The position numbers and the translations under genes were made by a program. Shown here piece by piece: positions 52,950-63,135 of a stretch of 64,000 bases of DNA. Source of the stretch: Treponema denticola ATCC 35405 (GTDB lineage: Bacteria > Spirochaetota > Spirochaetia > Treponematales > Treponemataceae); assembly GCF_000008185.1 (NCBI RefSeq), contig NC_002967.9:744001-808000 (forward strand), read 5' to 3'. Each line of letters opens with the position of its first letter. Within the stretch, counting starts at the first letter, position 1. The notes beneath the pieces were generated by a model that saw only the letters and a list, made by a program, of their open reading frames with translations, made no database searches and was not told the origin of the DNA.

Positions 52950-54016
52950 TATGCTTTACCTCCAAACCCGTATTCTTTATTTATCAATAAATATAAAAAT
53001 ACCGGAGAACCTATAAGCGAGATTACAACCCCTACGGGTATTTCACCTAGGCTGGAAACGGAGCGTGCAAGTACGTCTGCCCATATAAGAATTATGGCTC
53101 CTATCAGTACGGATGACGGAATTATATTTTTATGATTTGTTCCCCAAAATATCCTTGAAATGTGCGGGATTATTAAGCCTATAAAGCCGATTATGCCTGC
53201 GTTGTATACTAAAAAACCTACAATGGCGGAACATATCAAAAGATAGACTTGGCGGTAAATATGCAAGTCCTTTCCTAATGTAATTGATACGCTATCGCCG
53301 AGGAGCATCAGGTTAAGGGTACGGTATTGCGTCATAAAAAAGAAGATTCCTAAAAATATCACTCCTGCAAGGAGTCCTAGGTTTTCCCACTTTGCTCCGC
53401 CGAAGCCTCCCATAAGCCAAAAGGTAATGCTTCTTATAGCTTCTCTGTTTTTTGTAGTAAAGACTATAAACGAAGAAAAGGCTGAAAAAATCGTGCTTAT
53501 GGCAATACCTGCCATAAGTAATTTTGCGGAATTTGCTCTGCCCTTTATGTTGGCAGCATTTATTACGATTAAGGCTGTTCCAAAGGCTGAAAAGCAGGCG
53601 CACAGGCCCACATAATTAGGCCCCAGTTTCGCACCCACGCCCAAAGCGATTGCAAGGGTTGCCCCGAGAGAAGCTCCCGACGAAATGCCCAATATATAAG
53701 GGTCTGCCAATGAGTTTTGTACTATTGCCTGCATGACAACTCCGGTTACGGCTAAGCCCATTCCAGTAAGACAGGCTAAAAGTATCCTAGGCATACGGAC
53801 AATCCAAACTATGTCGATAGCCGACTTTTTAATTCCTTCAAGGCTTCCGGCACCTAAGATTTTAAATTGAGCGATTTTTAAGATTTCGGCGGGAGCTATG
53901 CGTACGGCTCCGAATCCTACCGATAAAACTATGGAAATTAAAAGTCCCGCCAAAAGAAAAAGAAGTGCTGAAGATAGAAAAACTATTTTCAGCACTTTGT
54001 TTTTATTGTTTTGCAT
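52949..54016 (-). CDS. btuC: Cobalamin ABC importer permease
   Basis: 355 residues of the FecCD/BtuC family with about ten helices: RMPRILLACLTGMGLAVTGVVMQAIVQNSLADPYILGISSGASLGA and GIIGFIGLIIPHISRI. It is coupled to the ATPase gene and one base from the binding-protein gene. Confidence 0.9.
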   Translation of the reverse strand: MQNNKNKVLKIVFLSSALLFLLAGLLISIVLSVGFGAVRIAPAEILKIAQFKILGAGSLEGIKKSAIDIVWIVRMPRILLACLTGMGLAVTGVVMQAIVQNSLADPYILGISSGASLGATLAIALGVGAKLGPNYVGLCACFSAFGTALIVINAANIKGRANSAKLLMAGIAISTIFSAFSSFIVFTTKNREAIRSITFWLMGGFGGAKWENLGLLAGVIFLGIFFFMTQYRTLNLMLLGDSVSITLGKDLHIYRQVYLLICSAIVGFLVYNAGIIGFIGLIIPHISRIFWGTNHKNIIPSSVLIGAIILIWADVLARSVSSLGEIPVGVVISLIGSPVFLYLLINKEYGFGGKA

Positions 54017-54017
54017 A

Positions 54018-55013
54018 TTATAGGTCAGGATATAAACCTGAGATAATTGTCTTTATTCCGTCATAGGTTCTTATGCCGCTGGCATAAACTTCGCTTAAAT
54101 TAATCGGAAAAACTTTTTTGTTTTGAAGAGCTGCTATGCTTTGTAAAGCATTATCTTTTGTGAGCATTTCTATAGATTGGTCTTTTTCAATATAGTCGCC
54201 GAAGTAAACCGTAAAGATAACATCGGGATTAAGCTCGATTAATTCTTCCTTGCCTATTCCTTTTTTATCCTTACCTACAAGATCGGCACCGACCTGCATT
54301 GCAATTTGCCCGCCGATAGTTCTTTCCCCATAAACACGGTACTGGCCTTCTTTTTCTACTTCAATTATTATGGCCTTTACCTTTGTTTTGCCTTCGACGT
54401 GTTTTTTTGCTGCGGCAATTTCAGTTTTCATCTTATCGACAATTTCTTGAGCTTTGTCTTCTACATTGAAAATTTTACCTATATTTAGAATGTCCTGATA
54501 TTCGTTTTCGAGAGCATCTTCTTTTTTTAAGCCTGAGTTTTGCCAAATGTAGGTTTTTGTACCTCTGTCATGCCAGAATTTTACATCTCCATAACGCTTT
54601 TCACCGAATAATGATGACCATGCAAAAATAAAATCCGGTTCCATGTCGATAATTTCTTCTTTCTCAGGACGCTTATCGCGGTAATTTACTTTGCTGAAAG
54701 CTTCTTTAAACTCGTCTTTAACCGGATCATCAAGTCCGACTGCAAGAATAAGCTTATCGGAAAGACCGAGAGCGAGCATTGTTTCGATAGGGCTTTGGTA
54801 AAAGGCTGCAACCTTTTCCGGGGCTTTTTCAAATGTAAGGTCTACAGGTTCCCCCGCATAATTATATGTAGTAATTGTTACAGGATAATGGGCTCCTTCC
54901 ATTTTGGACATTGCTTTGCCCGAATTTTGTGATTGATCTTCCTTAGGACTGCATCCTAAAAAAACAGAAACTGCCAATAATAGCAGCATTGAGCGAAAAA
55001 AAATCTTTTTCAT
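54018..55013 (-). CDS. btuF: Cobalamin-binding lipoprotein
   Basis: 331 residues with a lipobox ending FLGC (Cys21). PBP-like fold: EKVAAFYQSPIETMLALGLSDKLILAVG, IIDMEPDFIFAWSSLFG and GKEELIELNPDVIFTVYFGDYIE. First gene of the riboswitch-controlled transporter. The B12 specificity rests on that riboswitch. Confidence 0.88.
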   Translation of the reverse strand: MKKIFFRSMLLLLAVSVFLGCSPKEDQSQNSGKAMSKMEGAHYPVTITTYNYAGEPVDLTFEKAPEKVAAFYQSPIETMLALGLSDKLILAVGLDDPVKDEFKEAFSKVNYRDKRPEKEEIIDMEPDFIFAWSSLFGEKRYGDVKFWHDRGTKTYIWQNSGLKKEDALENEYQDILNIGKIFNVEDKAQEIVDKMKTEIAAAKKHVEGKTKVKAIIIEVEKEGQYRVYGERTIGGQIAMQVGADLVGKDKKGIGKEELIELNPDVIFTVYFGDYIEKDQSIEMLTKDNALQSIAALQNKKVFPINLSEVYASGIRTYDGIKTIISGLYPDL

Positions 55014-55190
55014 ACTTCCCCCAAAATAGTGTGTTTATTTTACGCCTTCAAACTAAAAGGTATAAGTTTATGCAGCGGGTACAAAGATACTTTTGGGATC
55101 TTATTAAGTTATAGAGAAAACAAAGATGTTATAAGTTCCTTAAGTGTCCCGTACTTTATCGCTCGTAAAGCACAAGGCTTAGTCCTTTAC

Positions 55191-55337
55191 AGGCAGGTAT
55201 TCTGACTTCGAGCTTCATCATCTTTTTAAGCCTTCCCCGATTTCCCGAGTGACATATTTTAAAAAGACTATTCTCTTACAGCGGCGGGACCGTGACGGAA
55301 TTACACCGTGCTTCCCTTTTAACCGAATCTCGGCACC
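55191..55337 (-). ncRNA. Cobalamin (B12) riboswitch
   Basis: Read on the minus strand from 55337: GGTGCC at the start, AAGGGAAGCACGGTG-AATTCCG, the core CGGTCCCGCCGCTGTA, then CACTCGGGAAATCGGGGAAGG, and GAAGTCAGAATACCTGCC at the end. These are the conserved boxes of AdoCbl riboswitches. A GTAAAG/CTTTAC stem (55188-55163) follows and may be part of the expression platform. Of the 55014-55482 gap, this is the only element apart from the prcB promoter. Confidence 0.93.
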
Positions 55338-55446
55338 TGTATGGTTTGAAAATTGTGAAGTAATTCTAAAACTTTTGTAAATTAATGTCAAGCCGGCATT
55401 TTTTTTGTTTTTTTTCGAAAATTTACAAAATTTATAAAAATAAGTC

Positions 55447-55474
55447 TTGCTAAATCCAATTAATATGATATACT
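55447..55474 (+). promoter_or_regulatory. Promoter of the dentilisin operon
   Basis: TTGCTA (55447-55452), 16-base spacer, TATACT (55469-55474). The start of transcription would be near 55481, two bases before the prcB ATG. Confidence 0.5.
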
Positions 55475-55482
55475 TAAGTACT

Positions 55483-56073
55483 ATGAGATTTTGTGTAATT
55501 TTATTATTTATCTGTTGTGTAACTTTTTTAGGTTGTAAAACGCTTCCTAAACAACCCGCCGGGGAATTCCATTCCGTGCCTGATGACAAAGTTCCTACTG
55601 TGCCTGATAAAGGGGCGGACGGAAGTCCAGGTTCTTCTTTTAAAAATCCTGAAATTTTGAGTAGTCAGCCGTCAGAATCTATGCAGGCCGTTTATGAAAT
55701 TTTGATTCAAGGGAATAATTTAAAAACCGGTTTACCATCTATTGTCAAAAGCCAAGAAGATTTGCAGACCCTTTATTCCGTTTTGTATGGAAATTCTTTA
55801 AAAGCCCCGTTGATAGATTTTTCAAAAAAAGCGGTTGTTATTGCTGCCGCAGGACCTTTTAATACGGGCGGATATTCCATTGTGCCTGTTTCTGCAATAA
55901 AGACAGGGAAGATCATCAATTTGGTTTTTGAGGTAAAAAGTCCCGGGCCTAAGGATATGGTTACGCAGGCTTTTACCCGCCCTTATGTAATAGTTTCGGT
56001 AGATGCCGAACCGGATACCGAGATTTTTATTGAAATCAATGGGGATGCTAAAAATGATAAATTAGATTTTTAA
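55483..56073 (+). CDS. prcB: Dentilisin accessory lipoprotein PrcB
   Basis: 196 residues; lipobox TFLGC. The C-terminal half contains a PrcB-type domain (KAVVIAAAGPFNTGGYSIVPVSAIKTGKIINLVFEVKSPGPKDMVTQAFTRPYVIV). In T. denticola PrcB is needed for the stability of the dentilisin complex. It is the first gene of prcB-prcA-prtP. No Shine-Dalgarno is seen, and the likely transcription start is within a few bases of the ATG. Confidence 0.88.
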   Translation: MRFCVILLFICCVTFLGCKTLPKQPAGEFHSVPDDKVPTVPDKGADGSPGSSFKNPEILSSQPSESMQAVYEILIQGNNLKTGLPSIVKSQEDLQTLYSVLYGNSLKAPLIDFSKKAVVIAAAGPFNTGGYSIVPVSAIKTGKIINLVFEVKSPGPKDMVTQAFTRPYVIVSVDAEPDTEIFIEINGDAKNDKLDF

Positions 56074-56108
56074 AATCTATAATTTAATAAATTTATAGGA
56101 GGACGAGT

Positions 56109-58028
56109 ATGTCAAAAAAAAGATGGAACGCTGCGGCGTTATGGTGTATCCTTTTATTGGCGTTTTTATTCGGTTCTTGTCCGCAGCAAAAGTCGGCAAG
56201 TGAACCCGAAAAGGATCCGTATCCCATTCCGGCTGATGCCGTGAGTGTTGAAATTACCGTTTCGGATTCGGTAAGCGGCACTTTAGTGGATGGAACAAAG
56301 CTGGTAGTTTTTGATTCTGCTGATGGCAAACAGGTTACTAATCAGCTTCCCGTCAGGAAAGGAAAAGTTACTGCAAAGGTAAGCCCTAAAAAGAAGTATG
56401 ACTTTGTTCTTTTAGGCAAAAAAGGCTCATGGGCCGGTTCGATGCTGCAGGACTATTATGTACCCGAAGGCGGACTTAATGGGGATAAGAGCCTTATGAT
56501 GCTCCAATTTGAGCACGGGCAAATAACAAGAGATGTTACCCCTCCCCGTATCGACAAGGTAACAATTGAAAATGCATCCGGTGTTGATATAACGGACAAT
56601 TATGATATCGGAAACGCTGAAAAAAAAGTTTATGTAGAATTCACCTCTAAAGTGGGTGCAGTGGAAGATGTTGCGTGGAACGGTTTCGGTGCAAAACTCG
56701 GTTTCGGTATGATGCCGACAAGTTATGAAGGTATTGATGGGGTGTACACTCCCGATAATACTCCCGGTGACGGTATTTTTACATCGAAATACGTTTTTGA
56801 TATAGAACATGCGGCAATGCCTGACGACAAAACAGAGCTTATAATAGTAGGCTACGACGTTGCAAACAACAGGGTCGAAAAACGCATCCCCGTAAAATTC
56901 AGTAAAACCTCGGCAGCAGCTCCCCTTTCGAATGCTATATTTGGAAGGGTTTTTGTGATAATGGAAAGAGTTCCCTTTACAAACAATACATTCTCAGCCG
57001 AACCCGGACAGGGACTGGTGCAGTTAGGCAGCGGACACGAAGTGATGCCGCAGGCTTTAAACCCCATTGAAGGGCATAATTCTTCATATGTGGCAGCCTT
57101 CGTCTTCAGCGTTGTAGACAATGCTTCTACGCCTATTCCCATTATGGGCTTTAATTTATTACGTAGGGAAAAGGACATCGGCGAGTTTAAACCTGTAAGC
57201 AGAACTCACTACGATAGGCCTAAAACCGAAACAAGACCCGGCTGGGGTGTACATCAAGGTTTTGATACATCTTCAGAACTTGAAGAAGGTAAAGAGTACG
57301 AGTACGAAATTGAAGCATTTACCGCAACGGATACGCTTAAGTCTCCCGTATTGACTGGCAAGGTTATGGAAGCTTTTACCTATTCCCTTAAAGCCCCCGA
57401 AAACCGTAAAAAGATTTCGGCGGCCGAAGCTGCAAATATGTCGTACTCGTGCACAATAAGCAATAAAAAGTTGCTGACCACGGAACAAGCCGATTGGTGC
57501 GACTTAGGCCTATTGATCCTCGATGGACAGGGACAGCCGGTTTTCGGTTCAAAATTACGCTATGTTTTTGATGGTGTTACTGTCGGTATAGGCGGCGGTA
57601 GTACTACCGGCCCCGATTTATTGATTGATACTATAGGGTTTGCTCCGGGCAACAAGCCTAGGCGCTTTTCATATAAACAGCATCTCGCTGCAACCCCTCG
57701 GATATCGGCATACTTGCAAAGCCACGGTATCAACAACCTTAATGACCTTATAACCGTTAACTCTTCCACAGGCATTATCACAATTACAGATAAATTTCTA
57801 AAGATAGCACAATTTAACGTAGTTGCGGGTACCCCGATGGAATACCAAGCTGGTGTAAGCTATCAGTGGGATATTCAGGACTGGGGAGATAATGCGTACG
57901 GTTTGAACGATGACCGGGCTCTTAGGATTGTTAAAATGTACGGCTCAAGCCAGTCACGTACAATGGGAAACAACAGCTCAAGCGGCTCCAACGCGGTAAA
58001 CGGCAGATTTACCTTTGTAATTGAATAA
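56109..58028 (+). CDS. prcA: Dentilisin complex lipoprotein PrcA
   Basis: 639 residues; lipobox FLFGSC. Ig-like or fibronectin-like segments appear (TPPRIDKVTIENASGVDITDNYDIG; TVYEIEAFTATDTL-like). In T. denticola PrcA is cleaved by PrtP into two parts that stay in the surface complex. It lies 35 bases after prcB with TAGGAGGA upstream, and 13 bases before prtP. Confidence 0.92.
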   Translation: MSKKRWNAAALWCILLLAFLFGSCPQQKSASEPEKDPYPIPADAVSVEITVSDSVSGTLVDGTKLVVFDSADGKQVTNQLPVRKGKVTAKVSPKKKYDFVLLGKKGSWAGSMLQDYYVPEGGLNGDKSLMMLQFEHGQITRDVTPPRIDKVTIENASGVDITDNYDIGNAEKKVYVEFTSKVGAVEDVAWNGFGAKLGFGMMPTSYEGIDGVYTPDNTPGDGIFTSKYVFDIEHAAMPDDKTELIIVGYDVANNRVEKRIPVKFSKTSAAAPLSNAIFGRVFVIMERVPFTNNTFSAEPGQGLVQLGSGHEVMPQALNPIEGHNSSYVAAFVFSVVDNASTPIPIMGFNLLRREKDIGEFKPVSRTHYDRPKTETRPGWGVHQGFDTSSELEEGKEYEYEIEAFTATDTLKSPVLTGKVMEAFTYSLKAPENRKKISAAEAANMSYSCTISNKKLLTTEQADWCDLGLLILDGQGQPVFGSKLRYVFDGVTVGIGGGSTTGPDLLIDTIGFAPGNKPRRFSYKQHLAATPRISAYLQSHGINNLNDLITVNSSTGIITITDKFLKIAQFNVVAGTPMEYQAGVSYQWDIQDWGDNAYGLNDDRALRIVKMYGSSQSRTMGNNSSSGSNAVNGRFTFVIE

Positions 58029-58041
58029 GGAGGTCTTTAAG

Positions 58042-60342
58042 ATGAAGAAAAAAATATTATTCTTTTTAATTGCAATAGCTTTAATTGTTTCTTCCTGTAA
58101 TTTCGGTATGAATACTGCCGTTATCGGTAATAAGGATAATGGAACGGTTTTAAACGGTTATACGGGAGGATCGGGAAATTCATCTTCGATTGAATTACCT
58201 AACGGTGCAAATTATAAGCCTGACGATAAGGATATAGTTGACGGCTATTTTATCGTTAAGACAAAAGACGGCTTTGACAAGACTCTTTTTGAAAAAAAAG
58301 GTTTTATTGTCGAAGGAAATATTTCCCTTACAGATACGGGTTTTACTTACTGGTATCTTAATAAAAAGGGAGACAATAAAAAGAATCTACTGCGCGCTGC
58401 TTCAATAGAGGGCGTTCTTTCGGCAGAACACGATTATAAGGTTGTAGAACCGGACGGAAGCAAGGCTCCGAATCAAAACGATAGCCCTGTAGACCCTTCC
58501 AATGCAGGAACTTACGGTCTGACAGACGGAAATTATTTGGATGACCCTGAGGCAAATAATGCCGATTACGGGCTTTCGATAACCGATGCTTTGCGCGCCT
58601 ACAAAGAAATAGGCTACGGAGACAAGACTGTTGTTGCAGGCATCATCGATACCGGCATCAATATGAAGCATAAAGATTTTAAAGATGAAAACGGGGAGTC
58701 GATAGTGCTGTATGCAAAATCCTGCGCTACCGATGGTACCGGTGGTACATATATCGGTGATGGAAACCCCTTTACCGAAATTCCTATCGGACTAAATTGG
58801 GATAAGGGAGCGCACGGCACGCACTGTTCGGGCACTATCGCCGCCCGCGGCAATAATAATATCGGTATCGCCGGCGTTGCATGGAAAAACACAAAACTCA
58901 TTTCATATCAATCACTGGGAGTTGAAGGCAGCGGTAGGACTTGGTCTGTTTACGGCGCAATGGCCGACCTTACAAAGATAGTTAAAATTTTGCGCAAGCC
59001 GAAAGCAAATAGATCCGTTGCCGAAAATAATGCACTTCCGAGCTATTTGCAGAATACCGACTTTCAAATTACCCAAGAAACGGTTCCCGTAAACATGAGC
59101 TTGGGCGGCTCTTACGGCTCCGAATTTGCATTTGCGGTTTTAACCAATGCAGTAAAACACAATATACTCCCGGTAATTGCTATGGGTAACGAAGGCCGTT
59201 ACACGGCAGCCTATCCTGCAGCCTTCCCGGGTGTATTGGCGGTTGGAGCTACCAACGGTAAAGACAAAAAAGTGCATTTCAGCAATTCCGGTGCATGGAT
59301 AAGCGTTTCCGCTCCCGGCGACGGAATTAAGTCTTGCGGCATACACGGCGAGGACGATTACGAAACGATGAGCGGGACTTCAATGGCAACCCCATTTGTA
59401 ACCGGCACAATCGCCTATCTTCTTTCGTTTGACAATGCTCACAAGATAACGCCCTATCAAATGAAGGCTCTGCTTGAAAAAACGGCTGATAAAGTTGATG
59501 GGGCTACAGACTTTACGGACAGCTTAGGCCACGGCCGAGTAAACGTGTACAAGGCTGCAAAGGCTATAAAGGACGGTAATATTCCTGCCCCAAACGATAT
59601 TTATACCGAAGCGGAGGTTACCGTTACCGTTAAAAATAATGACGGGCATAGCAATGACATTGTCCCTTGTAAAATTACGCTTGTCGATGAGGAAACACAT
59701 GCTCCTTTGGCCTATGTCGCAGGTACTGGGTCCAATCCTCCAGCCTTTAAGGGTCTAATAAAGGGCAGAAGCTATTCCGTTTACGGTGCCTTTTTAGGTT
59801 CCTCATCAAACCAAACCTTTACGGCACAAGACGTTGATAATCCTATTACCATACAGTTTAACAAAAAAATCGTATGGGTTTCGACCGTACCAAACCTGCA
59901 CTATAACAGTGGTGACGACGACACCGATACTAGAATTATGGTTTATAAAGCGGATGCAAGCGGCAATTTGGATCTTAACACCGCACAGTCCATTGTGGAC
60001 TATGACCAAGATCTGCTTGATACCACCTGTTTTGAGGCCGAGACAGGCGCAAAATACTATGTGCTGATTACCGGCTTTATGAAAGGGGGTGTTTTCCAAG
60101 GCGGCAACTATGCCTTAAAAATCGACAGGACACCCCTCAATTCTAACGGTGTAAATATCGACGATACGGCAAGAAGTCCCAACAATGCTTCAACGAACGA
60201 CAGCCATGAGGACGACGACACTCCCGCCTTTGCAAAAGTAAAAGGCAATGCATGGGGGCAGACAAAGGGCTGCAATCTCGTCGCTCACCCTATCGGAAGC
60301 AATAATGTTGACTTGGATTGGTTCTATGTAGAATATCCGTAA
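58042..60342 (+). CDS. prtP: Dentilisin, subtilisin-family surface protease PrtP
   Basis: 766 residues; lipobox IVSSC (Cys19). A propeptide-like region runs to about 160. The subtilase triad is intact: Asp203 (IIDTGINMKH), His258 (HGTHCSGTIAARG) and Ser447 (SGTSMATPF), with the oxyanion Asn in AMGNEG. A beta-rich C-terminal region follows. Dentilisin is the chymotrypsin-like protease of T. denticola; it cuts host proteins and complement factors and aids invasion. Start at the ATG after AAGGAGG; an intrinsic terminator follows. Confidence 0.96.
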   Translation: MKKKILFFLIAIALIVSSCNFGMNTAVIGNKDNGTVLNGYTGGSGNSSSIELPNGANYKPDDKDIVDGYFIVKTKDGFDKTLFEKKGFIVEGNISLTDTGFTYWYLNKKGDNKKNLLRAASIEGVLSAEHDYKVVEPDGSKAPNQNDSPVDPSNAGTYGLTDGNYLDDPEANNADYGLSITDALRAYKEIGYGDKTVVAGIIDTGINMKHKDFKDENGESIVLYAKSCATDGTGGTYIGDGNPFTEIPIGLNWDKGAHGTHCSGTIAARGNNNIGIAGVAWKNTKLISYQSLGVEGSGRTWSVYGAMADLTKIVKILRKPKANRSVAENNALPSYLQNTDFQITQETVPVNMSLGGSYGSEFAFAVLTNAVKHNILPVIAMGNEGRYTAAYPAAFPGVLAVGATNGKDKKVHFSNSGAWISVSAPGDGIKSCGIHGEDDYETMSGTSMATPFVTGTIAYLLSFDNAHKITPYQMKALLEKTADKVDGATDFTDSLGHGRVNVYKAAKAIKDGNIPAPNDIYTEAEVTVTVKNNDGHSNDIVPCKITLVDEETHAPLAYVAGTGSNPPAFKGLIKGRSYSVYGAFLGSSSNQTFTAQDVDNPITIQFNKKIVWVSTVPNLHYNSGDDDTDTRIMVYKADASGNLDLNTAQSIVDYDQDLLDTTCFEAETGAKYYVLITGFMKGGVFQGGNYALKIDRTPLNSNGVNIDDTARSPNNASTNDSHEDDDTPAFAKVKGNAWGQTKGCNLVAHPIGSNNVDLDWFYVEYP

Positions 60343-60360
60343 ACGTTAATATGGGTAATT

Positions 60361-60398
60361 AGGGCGGCGCACTTTTTAGGTTCGCCGCTCTTTTTTTT
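60361..60398 (+). terminator. Terminator of the dentilisin operon
   Basis: GCGGCG (60364-60369) pairs with CGCCGC (60383-60388), then a run of eight T's broken by one C. Confidence 0.85.
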
Positions 60399-60421
60399 GA
60401 TAAATAAAACAAATTTTCCTA

Positions 60422-60450
60422 TTGACATTTTTTATTCTTTATGGTATAAG
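60422..60450 (+). promoter_or_regulatory. Strong sigma70-type promoter upstream of tuf
   Basis: Perfect TTGACA (60422-60427), 17-base spacer, TATAAG (60445-60450). Confidence 0.8.
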
Positions 60451-60456
60451 GAACGC

Positions 60457-60718
60457 TGATATTGAAATTATGATTTATGGCCTAAAAAGGGCTTTAAATC
60501 GGTATTCTTTAGAAGTTTTGCATTGCCGTAAAGCCTTTTAGGCAGGCGGATGCCGTCCTTATTTAAGCAAATAAGGAAAGAAATCTTTAAAACTTCGCAG
60601 GATGCCAAACCAGTCATCGGAGTTACGGTTTACAGGTGATCAGGTGGGTCCGAATGCTGTCCGAAAACCTATGGGCGGTGGATAAAAAGCTTTTTTCTTT
60701 AAATAAAGAAAATGCTTA
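60457..60718 (+). ncRNA. Structured leader or small RNA of unknown class before tuf
   Basis: No open frame of credible kind spans 60343-60871. The transcript would fold into a long stem (60479-60496 with 60529-60543: GCCTAAAAAGGGCTTTA against TAAAGCC/TTTTAGGC), a CCTTATTT/AAATAAGG stem (60557-60576), a GC-richer region with GGTGGGTCCGAATGCTGTCCG, and an AAGC...GCTT stem ending 60718. I cannot match it to SRP RNA, 6S, RNase P, tmRNA or a known riboswitch. It could be a long tuf leader or a separate RNA. Confidence 0.5.
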
Positions 60719-60871
60719 AATCTTATCTGATTTTAATCACTGTCTTATGTTTCTCCGGTTTGTTTCTTTGTTAAGCTTGTTTTTCGGTTACGAAAGACCG
60801 GTTAACTTTTTAATCTCGTCATTTTTAATGCGGGAAATATTAGACTTGCCTACGTCTTTTAGGAGGATCTC

Positions 60872-62059
60872 ATGGCAAAGGAAAAATTTAACAGAACGAA
60901 AGTTCACATGAATGTTGGTACCATCGGTCACGTTGACCATGGTAAGACCACTCTTTCGGCAGCGATCACTACGTATTGTGCAAAGAAGTATGGTGATAAG
61001 CTTCTAAAATATGACGAGATCGACAATGCTCCGGAAGAAAAAGAGCGCGGTATTACTATCAATACCCGACACTTGGAATATCAGTCCGATAAGAGACACT
61101 ATGCACACATCGACTGCCCCGGCCACGCTGACTATGTTAAAAACATGATCACCGGTGCTGCTCAGATGGACGGTGCTATTCTTGTAGTTTCTGCTCCGGA
61201 CTCGGTTATGCCCCAGACAAAAGAACACTTGCTTCTTGCCCGTCAGGTAGGTGTACCTTCAATCATCGTCTTCCTTAATAAGGTTGACCTTGTTGATGAT
61301 CCCGAACTTGTAGAATTGGTAGAAGAAGAAGTTAGAGAGACCTTGACATCTTACGGTTTCCCCGAAGACACACCCATTATCAAGGGTTCTGCTTTTAAGG
61401 CTCTTCAAGAGGGTGCAACTGCTGAAGATACGGCTTGCATTGAGGAGCTTCTTAAAACAATGGATGAATACTTTAAGGATCCCGTCCGCGATTCGGATAA
61501 GCCCTTCCTTCTTCCCATTGAAGATATCTTCACAATTCAGGGACGCGGTACCGTTGTTACGGGAAGAATCGAACGCGGTGTTATCAAGATGAACGAAGAA
61601 GTTGAAATTGTAGGTATTAAGCCCACAAAGAAAACCGTTGTTACCGGTATCGAAATGTTCAACAAGCTTCTTGATGAAGGTGAAGCAGGAGACAACGTAG
61701 GTCTTCTCTTGCGAGGTATTGAAAAGAAAGAAGTTGAACGCGGACAGGTTCTTGCCAAGCCCGGTTCAATTCATCCCCACACCAAATTTGAAGCTCAGAT
61801 TTACGTTCTTTCAAAAGAGGAAGGCGGACGACACAGTCCCTTCTTCTCAGGTTACAGACCTCAGTTCTATTTTAGAACAACCGATATTACCGGAACTGTA
61901 AACCTTCCTGAAGGAACAGACATGGTTAAGCCCGGTGATAATACAAAGATTATCGGTGAACTTATTCACCCTATAGCTATGGATCAAGGTCTTAAACTCG
62001 CTATTCGCGAAGGCGGACGAACTATTGCTTCGGGTCAGGTAACTAACATTATCGAATAA
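60872..62059 (+). CDS. tuf: Translation elongation factor Tu
   Basis: 395 residues: [35 protein letters not shown] and NKVDL G-motifs, then domains II and III ([32 protein letters not shown]). It carries aminoacyl-tRNA to the ribosome. AGGAGG precedes the ATG. It heads the S10 operon in this organism. A stem-loop separates it from rpsJ. Confidence 0.98.
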   Translation: MAKEKFNRTKVHMNVGTIGHVDHGKTTLSAAITTYCAKKYGDKLLKYDEIDNAPEEKERGITINTRHLEYQSDKRHYAHIDCPGHADYVKNMITGAAQMDGAILVVSAPDSVMPQTKEHLLLARQVGVPSIIVFLNKVDLVDDPELVELVEEEVRETLTSYGFPEDTPIIKGSAFKALQEGATAEDTACIEELLKTMDEYFKDPVRDSDKPFLLPIEDIFTIQGRGTVVTGRIERGVIKMNEEVEIVGIKPTKKTVVTGIEMFNKLLDEGEAGDNVGLLLRGIEKKEVERGQVLAKPGSIHPHTKFEAQIYVLSKEEGGRHSPFFSGYRPQFYFRTTDITGTVNLPEGTDMVKPGDNTKIIGELIHPIAMDQGLKLAIREGGRTIASGQVTNIIE

Positions 62060-62071
62060 ATGATGCAAAAA

Positions 62072-62112
62072 AACGGCGCTTGCGCTTTTTGTAAGTGCCG
62101 TTTGCATTTTTT
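62072..62112 (+). terminator. Partial terminator between tuf and rpsJ
   Basis: AACGGCGCTT and AAGTGCCGTT (with one G-U pair), then TGCATTTTTT. It likely reduces read-through so that tuf message exceeds ribosomal-protein message. Confidence 0.75.
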
Positions 62113-62123
62113 CGGAGGAAATG

Positions 62124-62432
62124 ATGACAAAGGAAAAGATTCGCGTAAAGCTTCGCGGATTCGATGTAGAGTTGGTTGATCAGAGTTCAAAGGCTATTGT
62201 ACAGGCTGTTCAAAAAGCAGGTGCAAAGGTTTGCGGTCCTATTCCGCTTCCCACTCGGATTAACAAGTTTACGGTGCTTCGCTCACCTCACGTAAATAAA
62301 AAGTCGCGTGAGCAGTTTGAAATGCGGACACACAAAAGGTTAATCGATATTATTGAACCTTCGGCAGAAGTTATGAATGCGTTATTGGCATTGGAGCTTT
62401 CAGCCGGTGTTGATGTAGAAATTAAACAATAA
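62124..62432 (+). CDS. rpsJ: Ribosomal protein S10
   Basis: 102 residues; [42 protein letters not shown] is the standard S10 sequence. I take the second of two adjacent ATGs because GGAGG is then six bases away. Confidence 0.97.
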
Positions 62433-62494
62433 GATTTAATCAAATCAATGGTAGACGGCCTTTAATCAGGGGTGCGTACCTTAGGAGAATTTAA

Positions 62495-63121
62495 ATGATT
62501 GGACTGATTGGAAAAAAAATCGGCATGACCCAAATCTTCAATGAAGTCGGCCATCTTATGCCGGTTACGGTTATTCAGGTAGAACCCAATACCGTTGTTG
62601 CACTAAAGGACAAGGAAAAGTTCGGATACTCTTCAGTAGTGCTCGGTTTGGGTGAACTCAAAGAAAAGCACACCAGCAAACCCTATGCAGGACAGTTCAG
62701 CGGAGATATCAAGCCTTTAAAACTTTTAAAGGAATTCCGTGATTTTGACAAAGAAGTCGCAGTAGGTGATAAGCTCGGTGTAGAGGCTTTTGAAAAAGTT
62801 TCGTATTTAGACATTACGGCAATTTCAAAAGGTAAAGGTTTTCAGGGTGTTATGAAGCGATGGGGCTATGGAGGCGGTAGAGCAAGCCATGGTTCTAAGT
62901 TCCACCGTGAAGCAGGTTCGACGGGACACTGTACAACTCCGGGTCGGTCTTTTAAAAATACGACAATGCCCGGAAGGATGGGTTTTGACAAGGTTACCGT
63001 TCAAAATTTGCAAATCGTAAAGATTGATCCTGAATTGGGTGTTATAATGGTTCGCGGTTCTGTTCCGGGTAAAAAGGATGCAACTGTATTCTTAAAATCC
63101 GCAGTAAAGCGGGCTAAATAA
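62495..63121 (+). CDS. rplC: Ribosomal protein L3
   Basis: 208 residues; MIGLIGKKIGMTQIF, KGFQGVMKRWGYGGGRASHGSKFHRE and TTMPGRMG, the L3 signatures. Second ribosomal gene of the S10 operon. Confidence 0.98.
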   Translation: MIGLIGKKIGMTQIFNEVGHLMPVTVIQVEPNTVVALKDKEKFGYSSVVLGLGELKEKHTSKPYAGQFSGDIKPLKLLKEFRDFDKEVAVGDKLGVEAFEKVSYLDITAISKGKGFQGVMKRWGYGGGRASHGSKFHREAGSTGHCTTPGRSFKNTTMPGRMGFDKVTVQNLQIVKIDPELGVIMVRGSVPGKKDATVFLKSAVKRAK

Positions 63122-63135
63122 GGACGGTAGAAGAC

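Noticed and set aside
60580-60690. Possible SRP (4.5S) RNA, because of TTTACAGGTGATCAGGTGGGTCCG
   Set aside because: The invariant GGAAGGAAGCAG tetraloop/bulge segment is missing and the surrounding stem does not form.
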